The notes beneath the pieces were generated by a model. It did no database searches. It had not been told where the DNA came from and worked only from the letters and a program-made list of their open reading frames with translations. DNA of 64,000 nucleotides from Candidatus Tepidiaquacella proteinivora (lineage in GTDB: Bacteria; Bacteroidota; Ignavibacteria; Tepidaquicellales; Tepidaquicellaceae), in assembly GCA_013348845.1 (NCBI GenBank), contig CP054675.1:620001-684000 (forward strand), read 5' to 3'. Both the position numbers and the translations under genes were made by a program. This document shows positions 18,108 through 27,118 of this stretch, piece after piece (the first letter of the stretch is position 1; every line of letters starts with the position of its first letter).

Positions 18108-18658
18108 AAAAAATAAAAATAAACAAAGATTTTCTTTTTGATGGAGAAAGAGGTTTTGAATTTATCAATAAAAAATATAATTCTGATAATTATTTAAGAG
18201 ATATTAACTTAATAAGGGAATTAATAATTCACTGTTCTGCAACAGATAGTATAAGTTTCGAAAATCCGATTAATTTAATAAAATATGACATAAACTCAAA
18301 TCATATTTCAAGGAAAGGATGCCCTTTTGCCACATATCATTTTTATATAAATAAAGCAGGAGAAATATTTCAATTGATAGGAATAAATTACTATACATGG
18401 CATTGCAAAGGTCATAATCAATATTCACTGGCAATATGCATAAATCATTCCGGGAAATATAACAATGTCACACCTCAACAATATAAATCATTAATTGATA
18501 CAATAATATATGTATTTTCTATTTTAAATTGGGAAACAGATAAAGAAACTTTAGAAAGCAAATTACATTTTCATCGCGAATTTGCTAATAAATTATGTCC
18601 GGGTAAAATTGATAAAGAATTATTAATTAAGGAGATTTTAAACTATGAAAAAAAGTGA
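18104..18658 (+). CDS. N-acetylmuramoyl-L-alanine amidase (endolysin)
   Basis: This 184-residue protein has an Amidase_2/PGRP-type domain from about residue 38. Zinc ligands fit His in LIIHCSAT, His in LHFHREF and Cys in KLCPGK; YHFYINKAGEIFQL and YTWHCKGHN are family hallmarks. The enzyme cuts between muramic acid and L-alanine in peptidoglycan. There is no signal peptide, so release would need a holin, and the 54-residue membrane protein upstream could supply one. It overlaps the connector by 4 bases and the following membrane protein by 14 bases. Confidence 0.92.
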   Translation: MKKIKINKDFLFDGERGFEFINKKYNSDNYLRDINLIRELIIHCSATDSISFENPINLIKYDINSNHISRKGCPFATYHFYINKAGEIFQLIGINYYTWHCKGHNQYSLAICINHSGKYNNVTPQQYKSLIDTIIYVFSILNWETDKETLESKLHFHREFANKLCPGKIDKELLIKEILNYEKK

Positions 18659-19229
18659 ATATTTAATTTCTTTCATTATAATAACTGGTATCATTTTTTT
18701 ATTTTATATACTAATGAAAAGTAGATATAATTATAATCAAATAACAGATAGAGACACAATATATTTAAATAAAATCATCAGTGATACTGTAATTAATTGG
18801 AAAGAAAAAATCCTATATAAACAAGTGAAACCAAAAAGTATAAAGGTAATAAAGTCAGATACCATAGAAACTCCAAAGGAAGTAATTATAAGCGCAGAAA
18901 ATATAGATAATAAATTAAAAGTTATTTCATTAAATCTAAAAGATAGTATTTTTAAAGAGTATGATTTACCGGAAATAAATAAAGATTTCAAAATTAAAAA
19001 TACAACAAATGGTTTAATATTTGAGACAAAAAAATTTCAATATAGTGGAATTAATATCTTTACAGGTTTTGAGTATAATTTTAGCAATAATAATGAGAAG
19101 GTTAATTATATTTTTGGAATAGAATCAGGAATAAAAATAATGGATAATTATGAGCTTTCTTTTGCAGTCCAATACAGAAAAGGGGTTAATGATTATTCTG
19201 GTACAATAAAATTTAAATACAAATTATAA
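18645..19229 (+). CDS. membrane-anchored protein of the phage cassette
   Basis: Of 194 residues, one N-terminal membrane segment (about 6-24) is followed by a polar stalk with repeated beta/coil motifs (RDTIYLNK, SDTVINWKEK, KSDTIETPKEV). The C-terminus (GINIFTGFEYNF, FGIESGIKI, GTIKFKYKL) has the alternating pattern of outer-membrane or beta-hairpin strands. Similar single-pass proteins often stand beside the amidase in Bacteroidota phages and may help disrupt the envelope, but I do not recognise a family. It overlaps the amidase by 14 bases and is the last gene of the cassette. Confidence 0.7.
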   Translation: MKKSEYLISFIIITGIIFLFYILMKSRYNYNQITDRDTIYLNKIISDTVINWKEKILYKQVKPKSIKVIKSDTIETPKEVIISAENIDNKLKVISLNLKDSIFKEYDLPEINKDFKIKNTTNGLIFETKKFQYSGINIFTGFEYNFSNNNEKVNYIFGIESGIKIMDNYELSFAVQYRKGVNDYSGTIKFKYKL

Positions 19230-19411
19230 AGAAGCAATTTGACCTTTTTTAAAATAAACGAATGTAAATTATTTGTTAATATATTATTACAACAAATATT
19301 TAAATACTTTTTATACATGTTTATTTCACCAATTAATAATTTTTATAAAACTTCTCTATTGATTATTAACAATTAATTTTATAGTTTATTTTTCAAAAAA
19401 AGGAGAAATAA

Positions 19412-20929
19412 ATGAAGAAATTAATATTATTTCTGTTAATTATTCTCTCAGGGGTATCATTTTCACAAAATATTGTAGAAAAAGCAATTCTATCAAATAA
19501 CAATTTGCAAGAGAATCCAACTTGGGGAAACGATATTCTTGTGTCAAGTTTTGAACCAATAGGACCTATAGCAGGTGGGAAACTTGGTAATACATTATAC
19601 ATAGCTATTAATGATACACTTGCTACTAGTAATTTAGGTATAATTTTATTTAAATCGACGAACAATGGGAACAACTGGACACTTAGTCTAAATGGAATAG
19701 CTTTACGAGGTAAGATGGATAGAATGGTTTTTGCAAACTGTGGTCCAGGACCTGATTCTATATATTTATTCTTTCAATACCAAAACACAATTTATCGTTG
19801 GAATGTTATTAATAACATAGGTTTTCAAATCTTTACGACGGGAGGTTTTAGGTCATTTGATATAACAGGATCTTCCACAGGAGCATTATATATTTTCCTT
19901 GATGCAATTTCATCAAATCAAATACCAAGATATGCTTCGACTGATGGAGGATATACATGGCCAATAACAGCAGTAGTAACATCATCAGGAGCAATACCAA
20001 GAGTTTCAAAAATGGTAACTGGTGATACTTTAATATTAAGCTATTATAATATAACTACAATAGTTGGCTCGGATACAGCAACAGCTTATATTAGGACTGC
20101 AAGATACTCTCAAACTTCAAATGGTACTTTAGCTTCAGCATACTTTCAGGATGTTGCTACTGAAGGTTTACCAAAGCACGAATTTAAACCCGCAATGACA
20201 AAAGGGGTAGTTTGGTTAATATACACAACTGGAACAACTGGAAACATTAATATATATGGCAGAAGAAGTATAAACGCTGGCCAAAATTTTTCATCTGCCA
20301 TAAATGTAGCTGTAAATCCAAATGTAGACGAGTATTGGTTTAGCATTGATGTTTATCAAGTAGGAGTCGGAGGATTCGACTTAGTTTATTACTCTGATAG
20401 TTTACAATCAGGTCCATCTACAAATAATACTGATAAATTGTTATATTGCTTTTCTCCAACAACATTACCAGAATTCTCACTTCCAGTACAAATAAGTCAA
20501 TATCCTCCTGGCTGGTCTGCTGCAGATTATAAACCATCAATTATAGAGATACCTTCAAATGATTTTGGAGTTACATGGGTTGGAGCCGATGGTGTATCCA
20601 AGAGAGTATATTGGGATAGACTTTTGTACACAACAAGAATTAAAAATGAAAATAGCGTAACAGCAGAGAAATTCTCTCTTGAACAAAACTATCCAAATCC
20701 ATTTAATCCAACAACAACTATAAAATTTGAAATACCAGAAAATGGTTTTGTTACTTTAAAAGTATATAATGTTCTTGGGGAAGAAGTTGCTACCTTGATA
20801 TCAGAAAACTTAAATTATGGAATTTATACTTACGATTTTGATGCTTCTAACTTATCAAGTGGCATATACTTTTATACACTTGAAACAAAAGGATTTAAAG
20901 ATACTAAGAAGATGGTTATAATAAAATAA
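19412..20929 (+). CDS. secreted T9SS protein with sialidase-like Asp-box repeats
   Basis: The 505-residue product has a signal peptide (KKLILFLLIILSGVSFSQ) and a C-terminal type A T9SS sorting domain of about 80 residues (LEQNYPNPFNPTTTIKFEIP, YNVLGEEVATL, GIYFYTL, KKMVIIK). The body has BNR/Asp-box-like motifs (STNNGNNWT, STDGGYTWP) as in beta-propeller sialidase-type domains. It should be exported, processed and attached at the outer surface. Catalytic residues of a true sialidase are not evident. The start has a strong AAAAGGAG site. Its own terminator follows at 20951. Confidence 0.82.
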   Translation: MKKLILFLLIILSGVSFSQNIVEKAILSNNNLQENPTWGNDILVSSFEPIGPIAGGKLGNTLYIAINDTLATSNLGIILFKSTNNGNNWTLSLNGIALRGKMDRMVFANCGPGPDSIYLFFQYQNTIYRWNVINNIGFQIFTTGGFRSFDITGSSTGALYIFLDAISSNQIPRYASTDGGYTWPITAVVTSSGAIPRVSKMVTGDTLILSYYNITTIVGSDTATAYIRTARYSQTSNGTLASAYFQDVATEGLPKHEFKPAMTKGVVWLIYTTGTTGNINIYGRRSINAGQNFSSAINVAVNPNVDEYWFSIDVYQVGVGGFDLVYYSDSLQSGPSTNNTDKLLYCFSPTTLPEFSLPVQISQYPPGWSAADYKPSIIEIPSNDFGVTWVGADGVSKRVYWDRLLYTTRIKNENSVTAEKFSLEQNYPNPFNPTTTIKFEIPENGFVTLKVYNVLGEEVATLISENLNYGIYTYDFDASNLSSGIYFYTLETKGFKDTKKMVIIK

Positions 20930-20950
20930 TATTAATACTCAAAGAATTAA

Positions 20951-20990
20951 AAAAAGATGCTGATATAATTAATTATCAGCATCTTTTTTT
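20951..20990 (+). terminator. rho-independent terminator
   Basis: AAAAAGATGCTGATA (20951-20965) and TATCAGCATCTTTTT (20974-20988) pair perfectly around an 8-base loop and run into a T tract. It lies 22 bases past the stop of the first T9SS gene. Confidence 0.9.
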
Positions 20991-21119
20991 TATTAATTTT
21001 AAAAATTAAATAATTTAAAAATAAATATTTAATAATTCATTTTTTATTTACTAATAACCAATATTATAAATTAATGGGAAATTTTTAAAATACTATGTTA
21101 ATTATTAAAAATAAATCGC

Positions 21120-21149
21120 TTGACATTAATAAAAAAAAATTATAAATTG
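21120..21149 (+). promoter_or_regulatory. predicted promoter of second T9SS gene
   Basis: TTGACA at 21120-21125 is followed after 15 bases by TATAAATTG at 21141-21149, about 30 bases before the start codon at 21179. A GAAAGGA site lies between them. Confidence 0.45.
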
Positions 21150-21178
21150 CCCTGTAAACTTAAAGAAAGGACTAATTT

Positions 21179-22993
21179 ATGAAAAACCCAATTTTCATTT
21201 TTATTTTAACTTTATTTTCAATTACTGGGGTCTTTGCTCAAACAGATATAGTACCAGATACAAGAATGAACTTACCAGGAGATTGGGGTAAAAGGGTAGA
21301 TGAATTTGACCCCGTAATTCAAGATATATCTCCTATTCCACAAGCACTATTAAACCAGTATAGTGAAGCGTCACAGAGCGGAAATGAAGCAGAAAAAGAA
21401 AGATTAGGGAAGGAAATAGATAAATATCTTAAAAAACATATAAGTATAACTGATAATGCACCAATACAGGTAAAAAGTAGTGAAAATGGCGCCCCAGAAC
21501 CACAATGGGGTATTGGAGATATAAAAGTTCATAGCGGTAGTATAAAAACTTCTGGTTTCAGGCAAATAGATATGAAGTTTGCCGAAGATGGTAATATTTA
21601 TTTAGTTGTGAACAGGAGCGGTGTTTCTGGATACAACGGATATTTAACAATCTACCGCTCAACAAATGGTGGAAGACATTGGTTAGTTGTTTCAAATGTA
21701 GCGCATGCCACTTTTTACTTTGGCCAGATAACAATGCTTGTTGAAAAAAGACATCTGACACTTAATGATTCAAGCCGTGTGATTATCTACTTAACTGGAA
21801 GTTCTTCTTCTAATATGGACAATGCTTTGATTGGATATGCAACAATGAGAAGAGATGGAAGTGCTTTTTATTCTGCATGGATTGGTACACCACCTGCTGG
21901 AATGAAATATCAATATCCAACATCATGCAGCGATGGTATGTATTATACTACGGCAACATATATGCATTGTTTAGTTAGATTAGATAGCAATTCCGGAAAA
22001 CCAGTTCAATTAATCCATTTCAGAACAACAGATTGGTGCCTGACTCATACATCTGCTGAAATTATAACGGGTTATAATGATTATTATCCAAGTTGCGCAT
22101 ACTCAAAAGAATCTTCAGGTGATGATTCAATCTATATAGCAATAGAGAGAAGATTCACAAATGTATCAGAAATAAGGGTTATAGTTACACCTGCAGTTCC
22201 ATCTACAAATTTCCGCACATATTATTTAACAACAGCATACGGAACCACTAAATATGAAAAACCCTGCATAACAGTACCACAACAAGCTTCAGGAGTACCA
22301 AGGAAAATATTAATAACATGTGTAAAAGATAGTGTTAATAGAGTAGCAAGATATCACTATTCAACAAATAGTGGTGCAAGTTGGAATGTGAATTATTATC
22401 TTGGTACAACCATACATCAGGCAGATTATACCTGGTGTAACTCTGATTCTCTTGAGACAGGAGGTGGATATCTGATTGCAACTTATGTTGATGTTAACGG
22501 TGATTCTGTAAACGTAAGACGAGGAGTACCGGGCAGTATGGGTACAGTTTTATACAAAAGAAATTCCTATCCTGCATCAGGAATATTAACACCAGTAGTT
22601 GCAATATATAAAGAAGGAACAACAAAATATTCCACATTTGCATATCCCGGATATGGTCCTACAAATGTATATTTCAATGCTGAGAATTTACCAGCCGTTG
22701 GGGTCAAACCTATAGGAACTTCAACTCCATATAAATATGAACTATCACAAAACTATCCAAACCCATTTAATCCGGTTACAAATATAGAATTTCAGCTAAT
22801 GAATTCAGGATTCGTTTCACTTAAAATATATGATTTACTCGGTAGAGAAGTTCAAAACTTGATAAATGAATATATGAATGCCGGAGCATATTCAATATCA
22901 TTCGATGCAAGCAATTTGAATTCGGGAATTTATATTTACAGGTTAAATGTTAATGGCTTCTCTGATACTAAAAAGATGATATTGGTTAAGTAA
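21179..22993 (+). CDS. secreted T9SS protein with propeller-like repeats
   Basis: The 604 residues include an N-terminal signal peptide (IFIFILTLFSITGVFAQ), a helical pro-region (residues about 40-90), a body with Asp-box-like STNGGRHWLV and STNSGASWN repeats, and a C-terminal type A T9SS sorting domain (SQNYPNPFNPVTNIEFQL ... KKMILVK). It resembles the gene at 19412 in plan but is longer, so the two are probably members of one surface-protein family. The ligand or substrate is unknown. It is a single-gene transcription unit with a promoter at 21120 and a terminator at 23022. Confidence 0.82.
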   Translation: MKNPIFIFILTLFSITGVFAQTDIVPDTRMNLPGDWGKRVDEFDPVIQDISPIPQALLNQYSEASQSGNEAEKERLGKEIDKYLKKHISITDNAPIQVKSSENGAPEPQWGIGDIKVHSGSIKTSGFRQIDMKFAEDGNIYLVVNRSGVSGYNGYLTIYRSTNGGRHWLVVSNVAHATFYFGQITMLVEKRHLTLNDSSRVIIYLTGSSSSNMDNALIGYATMRRDGSAFYSAWIGTPPAGMKYQYPTSCSDGMYYTTATYMHCLVRLDSNSGKPVQLIHFRTTDWCLTHTSAEIITGYNDYYPSCAYSKESSGDDSIYIAIERRFTNVSEIRVIVTPAVPSTNFRTYYLTTAYGTTKYEKPCITVPQQASGVPRKILITCVKDSVNRVARYHYSTNSGASWNVNYYLGTTIHQADYTWCNSDSLETGGGYLIATYVDVNGDSVNVRRGVPGSMGTVLYKRNSYPASGILTPVVAIYKEGTTKYSTFAYPGYGPTNVYFNAENLPAVGVKPIGTSTPYKYELSQNYPNPFNPVTNIEFQLMNSGFVSLKIYDLLGREVQNLINEYMNAGAYSISFDASNLNSGIYIYRLNVNGFSDTKKMILVK

Positions 22994-23021
22994 GACATCA
23001 TTAATATAGATTTCTTTAACA

Positions 23022-23055
23022 AAAACCCTTCGGGAAAAAACCGAAGGGTTTTTTA
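23022..23055 (+). terminator. rho-independent terminator
   Basis: AAAACCCTTCGG (23022-23033) pairs perfectly with CCGAAGGGTTTT (23041-23052) around a 7-base loop, followed by T residues. It is 29 bases past the stop of the second T9SS gene. Confidence 0.92.
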
Positions 23056-23159
23056 TTTTGAACTAAATATCGAAATAAAAATGTTTAATTAAATAATGAA
23101 TAACATTGAAATAATTTTTATATTAGTCTATTTTTATCAAATAAATTTATTTAACTAAA

Positions 23160-25310
23160 ATGAAAAATGTTATATCCACTGTGGGAGTATTGGCTATCAC
23201 TTTAGTGATGATATTCGCATTTAATAGTGTGAATGAGAATAATTTAGAAAAATTCGGACCGCATTTAAGTAAATTATTAAAGGAAACAAATCAAACAAAA
23301 TATACGGTCTGGGTATATTTTAAAGATAAAGGAACAAATGCAGAACTTCAATTATCAAATCCATTAAAACTCGTTACACAAGAGTCATTAAATAGACGAA
23401 GTAAAGTATTACCAAAAGACAAATTAGTAGATTATACAGATATACCAATATTTGAGCCATATATAAACAGCATCAGAAATAATTCAATAAAGATAAGGAC
23501 GAAATCAAAATGGCTTAACTCAATAAGTATTGAAGCAACGAAACCACAGTTATATGAGATATCTAACTATGATTTCGTAAATAAAATAGAACTTGTTGAA
23601 AGATACAGAAGAAATAATTTTGAATATATAAGCGAAAATGAAAGCGATAATAGTAATTATACTGATGAGCCGGATGTTGATTCTTTAAATTACGGTACTG
23701 GAAATGCTGTAATTCAAATAACACAAATAAAAGTTAACATTGTACATAATGAAGGGATATTCGGACAAGGAGTAAAAATAGCAGTTTTCGATGCAGGTTT
23801 TTCAAATCTCGGGCATGAGGTATTTAATACTTTACCAATGAAAATAGAACGGAGGTATGATTTCCACGATAATGATACAACTCTTGCAAATCATTCACAC
23901 GGAACTGCAACTTTATCACTGGTAGGAGGATATAAACCAACTAAATTAATAGGACCAGCGTTTAAGTCAACATTTTATCTTGCAAGAACAGAAGTTGACC
24001 CGGGTGAAATGAATTATGAAATGGATCACTGGATTGCTGCAGCTGAATGGGCGGATAGTTTAGGGGTAGACGTAATTTCAAGTTCATTGGGATATCTTGA
24101 ATTTGACCAGGGGCAAATTAGCTATACCTGGCAGGATATGAATGGCAATACACTTCCGATTACAATAGCAGCAGATTTAGCTGTAAAAAAAGGTATTGTA
24201 GTTTGCAATTCAGCGGGCAATAATGGATATAATGCTTCACACAACACTTTAAATGGTCCTGCTGATGGTGATAGTGTATTAACGGTTGGAGGAGTAACAA
24301 CATCAAATACATACTGGACAACATCATCAGTTGGTCCCACTACTGATAATCCACCAAGAATAAAACCAGATGTTGTTGCACTTGCATCTGGTAATTATAT
24401 CGCAGGAACAACGACGATAACAAGTTATTCAAATGGTAGTGGCACTTCATTTTCCTGTCCTTTAGCTGCAGGAGTAGCATCATTAATCCTATCAGCAAAT
24501 AAGGATTTAACCCCTATGCAAGTTGTAATGATAATGCGGAAATTTGGAAGTAATGCTTCTAATCCGAATATTCAAATAGGCTGGGGAATAATAGATGCAC
24601 AAAAGTCAGTTGATTCTGCAAGAAAACTTGATACAACAAAACCTGTAATTATCCATACACAACCATTCACTACAACAACATCAACTGATACAATAATTCT
24701 AAAAGCCATAATAAAAGATAACGGAATAATAAGATATACAAGAACAAATGAAGCACCAAGAATTTATTACAGGAAAAATTCAGGGAGTGGCTGGACAAAT
24801 TTTGCAGGAGCACTGTATAGTTCCGTTGTAAAAGACACATTTTATTTTAAAATTCCAGGTAGCGGATATACAACACAGGTAGAATATTATTTTGCTGCGC
24901 AGGATATAAAACTACCGACACCACTTGTATCAACCTTACCATCAGGAGGAAGCGGCGTAAATCCACCAGGCAGCACTCCCCCGTCTTCGAGGTTCTCATA
25001 TACAGTTACTCCTGTCAGCATAATAAAAAATGAAAATAGTACTGCAACAGAATTTAAACTATATGATAACTATCCTAATCCGTTCAATGCAACAACAAAT
25101 ATAAAATTTTCAATAATAGAAAACTCAGAGGTAGTCATAAAAGTATATGATGTAACAGGAAAATTAATAAAAACAATTTTCAATGGTAATCTCACTAAAG
25201 GTATATACACATTTTTATTTGATGCAAATGACTTAACTTCTGGAATTTATTTTATTAATTTTATTGCAGGCAATTATAAAGAAAACAAAAAAATTGTTCT
25301 TCAAAAATAA
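23160..25310 (+). CDS. S8 subtilisin-like protease with T9SS tail
   Basis: This 716-residue secreted serine protease has a signal-anchor start (VGVLAITLVMIFAF), a pro-domain up to about residue 180, and a peptidase S8 domain with Asp211 (AVFDAGF), His247 (NHSHGTA), the oxyanion Asn in NSAGNNG, and Ser430 (GTSFSCP). A beta-rich module follows at about 490-620, then a type A T9SS sorting domain (YDNYPNPFNATTNIKFSI ... KKIVLQK). The triad is complete, so it should be active outside the cell. No strong terminator separates it from the next gene, 40 bases on. Confidence 0.93.
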   Translation: MKNVISTVGVLAITLVMIFAFNSVNENNLEKFGPHLSKLLKETNQTKYTVWVYFKDKGTNAELQLSNPLKLVTQESLNRRSKVLPKDKLVDYTDIPIFEPYINSIRNNSIKIRTKSKWLNSISIEATKPQLYEISNYDFVNKIELVERYRRNNFEYISENESDNSNYTDEPDVDSLNYGTGNAVIQITQIKVNIVHNEGIFGQGVKIAVFDAGFSNLGHEVFNTLPMKIERRYDFHDNDTTLANHSHGTATLSLVGGYKPTKLIGPAFKSTFYLARTEVDPGEMNYEMDHWIAAAEWADSLGVDVISSSLGYLEFDQGQISYTWQDMNGNTLPITIAADLAVKKGIVVCNSAGNNGYNASHNTLNGPADGDSVLTVGGVTTSNTYWTTSSVGPTTDNPPRIKPDVVALASGNYIAGTTTITSYSNGSGTSFSCPLAAGVASLILSANKDLTPMQVVMIMRKFGSNASNPNIQIGWGIIDAQKSVDSARKLDTTKPVIIHTQPFTTTTSTDTIILKAIIKDNGIIRYTRTNEAPRIYYRKNSGSGWTNFAGALYSSVVKDTFYFKIPGSGYTTQVEYYFAAQDIKLPTPLVSTLPSGGSGVNPPGSTPPSSRFSYTVTPVSIIKNENSTATEFKLYDNYPNPFNATTNIKFSIIENSEVVIKVYDVTGKLIKTIFNGNLTKGIYTFLFDANDLTSGIYFINFIAGNYKENKKIVLQK

Positions 25311-25350
25311 TCATTGAATAAATTCTAAAATTTAAATAAATCACTTTATT

Positions 25351-26169
25351 ATGAAAAAGGTATTTATTTACTGCCTATTAATAATTCTAAGTTGTTCATT
25401 AACCTATGGGCAAAACATATCTTCAAAAAGATTTAAAAAGCCCTTAATGGTAATTGATGTGGTTGGAGGATTAAATATTCCTGTTCATGATTTTAAGGGG
25501 AGTTATATTGATGAAATATATAACTTCCAGAGTTACGCAGCAGGTATAGGATTTCACACTGGTGTAAATGTTAAACTTGCAGTGGCTACTTTTGAACAAT
25601 GCCAGTTTAGATTAACTTTAAATTTAGGTTATTCACATTATGTTAATAGTGATGGAGGTGCATATAAGGATATTTATGTTGTTCCTGTCGGGTGGCCCCA
25701 ATATGGATATATTAATCCTGTTAGAATTGGAGGAACGAGTAGTGTAAGATATAATATACCCTATGTTGCTGTTGGAGGTGAATATGCTATATTCGTTGAC
25801 CCATTACTACAATCTTCTTTTAATTTTGGTATAGATGCAAATATGAGTATAATAACAGGGCGGGTTTTTAATCAACCATGGGGGTTGCAGGAAACATTTA
25901 ATACATATCACGGAAATGTAAGATTGGGCATTGGAGGAAATATTGCATATAATTACAGGTTTGTACCAGAATTTGGTATAACAGTTGGAATGAGATATCA
26001 ATTAATGAATTTACTGCTTCGTTCATCATCAACAACGGACGAAAACGGATATTTATATTTAAATGATATGGCAGACCAATCATTGAACCAGAACTTATCG
26101 TCATCAAGGATTATGGGTAATTTTTCATTCTTTGCTGGGTTTAATTTTTATATAGGGACAAGGAAATAA
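25351..26169 (+). CDS. outer-membrane beta-barrel protein of unknown function
   Basis: The 272-residue product has a signal peptide (IYCLLIILSCSLTYGQ). It is made of alternating strands with many Gly and aromatic residues (VVGGLNIPVHDF, VNVKLAVATF, FGITVGMRYQL) and ends in a strand FFAGFNFYIGTRK. This is the pattern of a small outer-membrane barrel such as the PorT/OmpA-barrel class, though no specific family is certain. It follows the subtilase by 40 bases and is closed by the terminator at 26201, so the two may be co-transcribed. Confidence 0.72.
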   Translation: MKKVFIYCLLIILSCSLTYGQNISSKRFKKPLMVIDVVGGLNIPVHDFKGSYIDEIYNFQSYAAGIGFHTGVNVKLAVATFEQCQFRLTLNLGYSHYVNSDGGAYKDIYVVPVGWPQYGYINPVRIGGTSSVRYNIPYVAVGGEYAIFVDPLLQSSFNFGIDANMSIITGRVFNQPWGLQETFNTYHGNVRLGIGGNIAYNYRFVPEFGITVGMRYQLMNLLLRSSSTTDENGYLYLNDMADQSLNQNLSSSRIMGNFSFFAGFNFYIGTRK

Positions 26170-26200
26170 ATTTTTCCAAAAAATAAAGTTGCAATAAAAA

Positions 26201-26223
26201 AGAGGTCCTTTCGGAGGACCTCT
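26201..26223 (+). terminator. rho-independent terminator
   Basis: AGAGGTCCT (26201-26209) and AGGACCTCT (26215-26223) pair perfectly around TTCGG, followed by a pyrimidine-rich CTTTCCTTTT. It lies 31 bases past the barrel gene. Confidence 0.88.
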
Positions 26224-26466
26224 CTTTCCTTTTGCAAACTCCAGCAAAAAATCTTTGTTTGCAAAAGATTTGTTGCTATGGGAACCAATACTAAAAGAAA
26301 TATGCAAAAATCATTCCTATCTTTTATACAAGATTTTTCCCATTTCTTCAAATTCCCTTAAAAGAAAAAGTATCATAATAAGAATTTTTCTTCTCATTTT
26401 GAAATTTCAATGTATCTCACCAAATTCTAAGATTTTTAGAATAAATTTAGTAATATAAAATTATAT

Positions 26467-26496
26467 TTGACATATGAAGATTATAATATTAATTTG
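26467..26496 (+). promoter_or_regulatory. predicted promoter of the phage-like gene pair
   Basis: TTGACA at 26467-26472 is followed after 17 bases by TAATTTG at 26490-26496. An AAAGGAG site then precedes the ATG at 26519. The boxes resemble those upstream of the portal gene. Confidence 0.45.
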
Positions 26497-26518
26497 ATTA
26501 CAAAAAAAGGAGAGAAAA

Positions 26519-27109
26519 ATGAAAATAGAAGAATTAAAATCAGCAAAATTCAGAAATCCGAAAGTAATATCAATACCTGATATGAAATTATGGGAAACAA
26601 ATATGATGGAATTTGGCAAGGAAATTTTAAGGGAGAATGTTGATTACGGTAATTTAACAGGAATAAAAAAGCCCGTATTATTTAAACCCGGTGCGGAAAA
26701 ACTAATGAAAGCTTTTAATTTGCAGATAGAAACACTTGAATGTATCAACGAAATATTCGACAGAGAAAAGCCATACATTGATGTTACTTACAGATGTATT
26801 ATAAAATCGGACAGAAATCAAAGATTAGGAATCTGTGAAGGTTCTGCAAATAGTGAAGAAACAATTTTTAAATATAAATACAGAAAAACAAATTTAAGAC
26901 CTGATAAAAATCAATCGATTAAATTAAAAAATGAAGGTAAAGGTAAATGGATAAAATTCGATGATAAATGGGTTTGGTGTGAAAAAGTATTAAATGATGA
27001 TATACTTGCCAAGAAGAACATTATAAAAAAGGTTGCTCAGAAAAGAGCTTTTGTAGGTGCAGTGATAATGGCAACAAGTACTTCTGAATTCTTTTCAAAT
27101 ATAAAATAA
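26519..27109 (+). CDS. phage-type protein, possible recombination-associated (single-strand annealing type) protein
   Basis: The 196 residues resemble a group of phage and prophage proteins marked by KPVLFKPGAEKLMKAF, DVTYRCIIKS...GICEGSANSEE, and a C-terminal KNIIKKVAQKRAFVGAVIMAT. Members often sit beside nuclease or HNH genes in phage recombination modules; a single-strand annealing role has been suggested for relatives, but I cannot confirm the fold. It has a good AAAGGAG site. It is 9 bases upstream of the HNH gene and separated from the capsid cassette by the T9SS genes. Confidence 0.6.
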   Translation: MKIEELKSAKFRNPKVISIPDMKLWETNMMEFGKEILRENVDYGNLTGIKKPVLFKPGAEKLMKAFNLQIETLECINEIFDREKPYIDVTYRCIIKSDRNQRLGICEGSANSEETIFKYKYRKTNLRPDKNQSIKLKNEGKGKWIKFDDKWVWCEKVLNDDILAKKNIIKKVAQKRAFVGAVIMATSTSEFFSNIK

Positions 27110-27118
27110 TGCAAAACT

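Larger units (their letters stand above)
26170..26518. other. intergenic region with terminator, second hairpin and promoter
   Basis: These 349 bases hold the terminator at 26201-26223, a second stem-loop at 26243-26277 (AGCAAAAAATCTTT against AAAGATTTGTTGCT, 13 of 14 paired), two copies of the palindrome TTTGCAAA flanking the first arm, and a predicted promoter at 26467-26496. I see no credible coding region. Confidence 0.6.

Noticed and set aside
26243-26277. Second hairpin after the barrel gene taken as a small RNA or attachment site
   Set aside because: No T tract, no matching second copy seen elsewhere in the window; kept only as a note in the intergenic entry.
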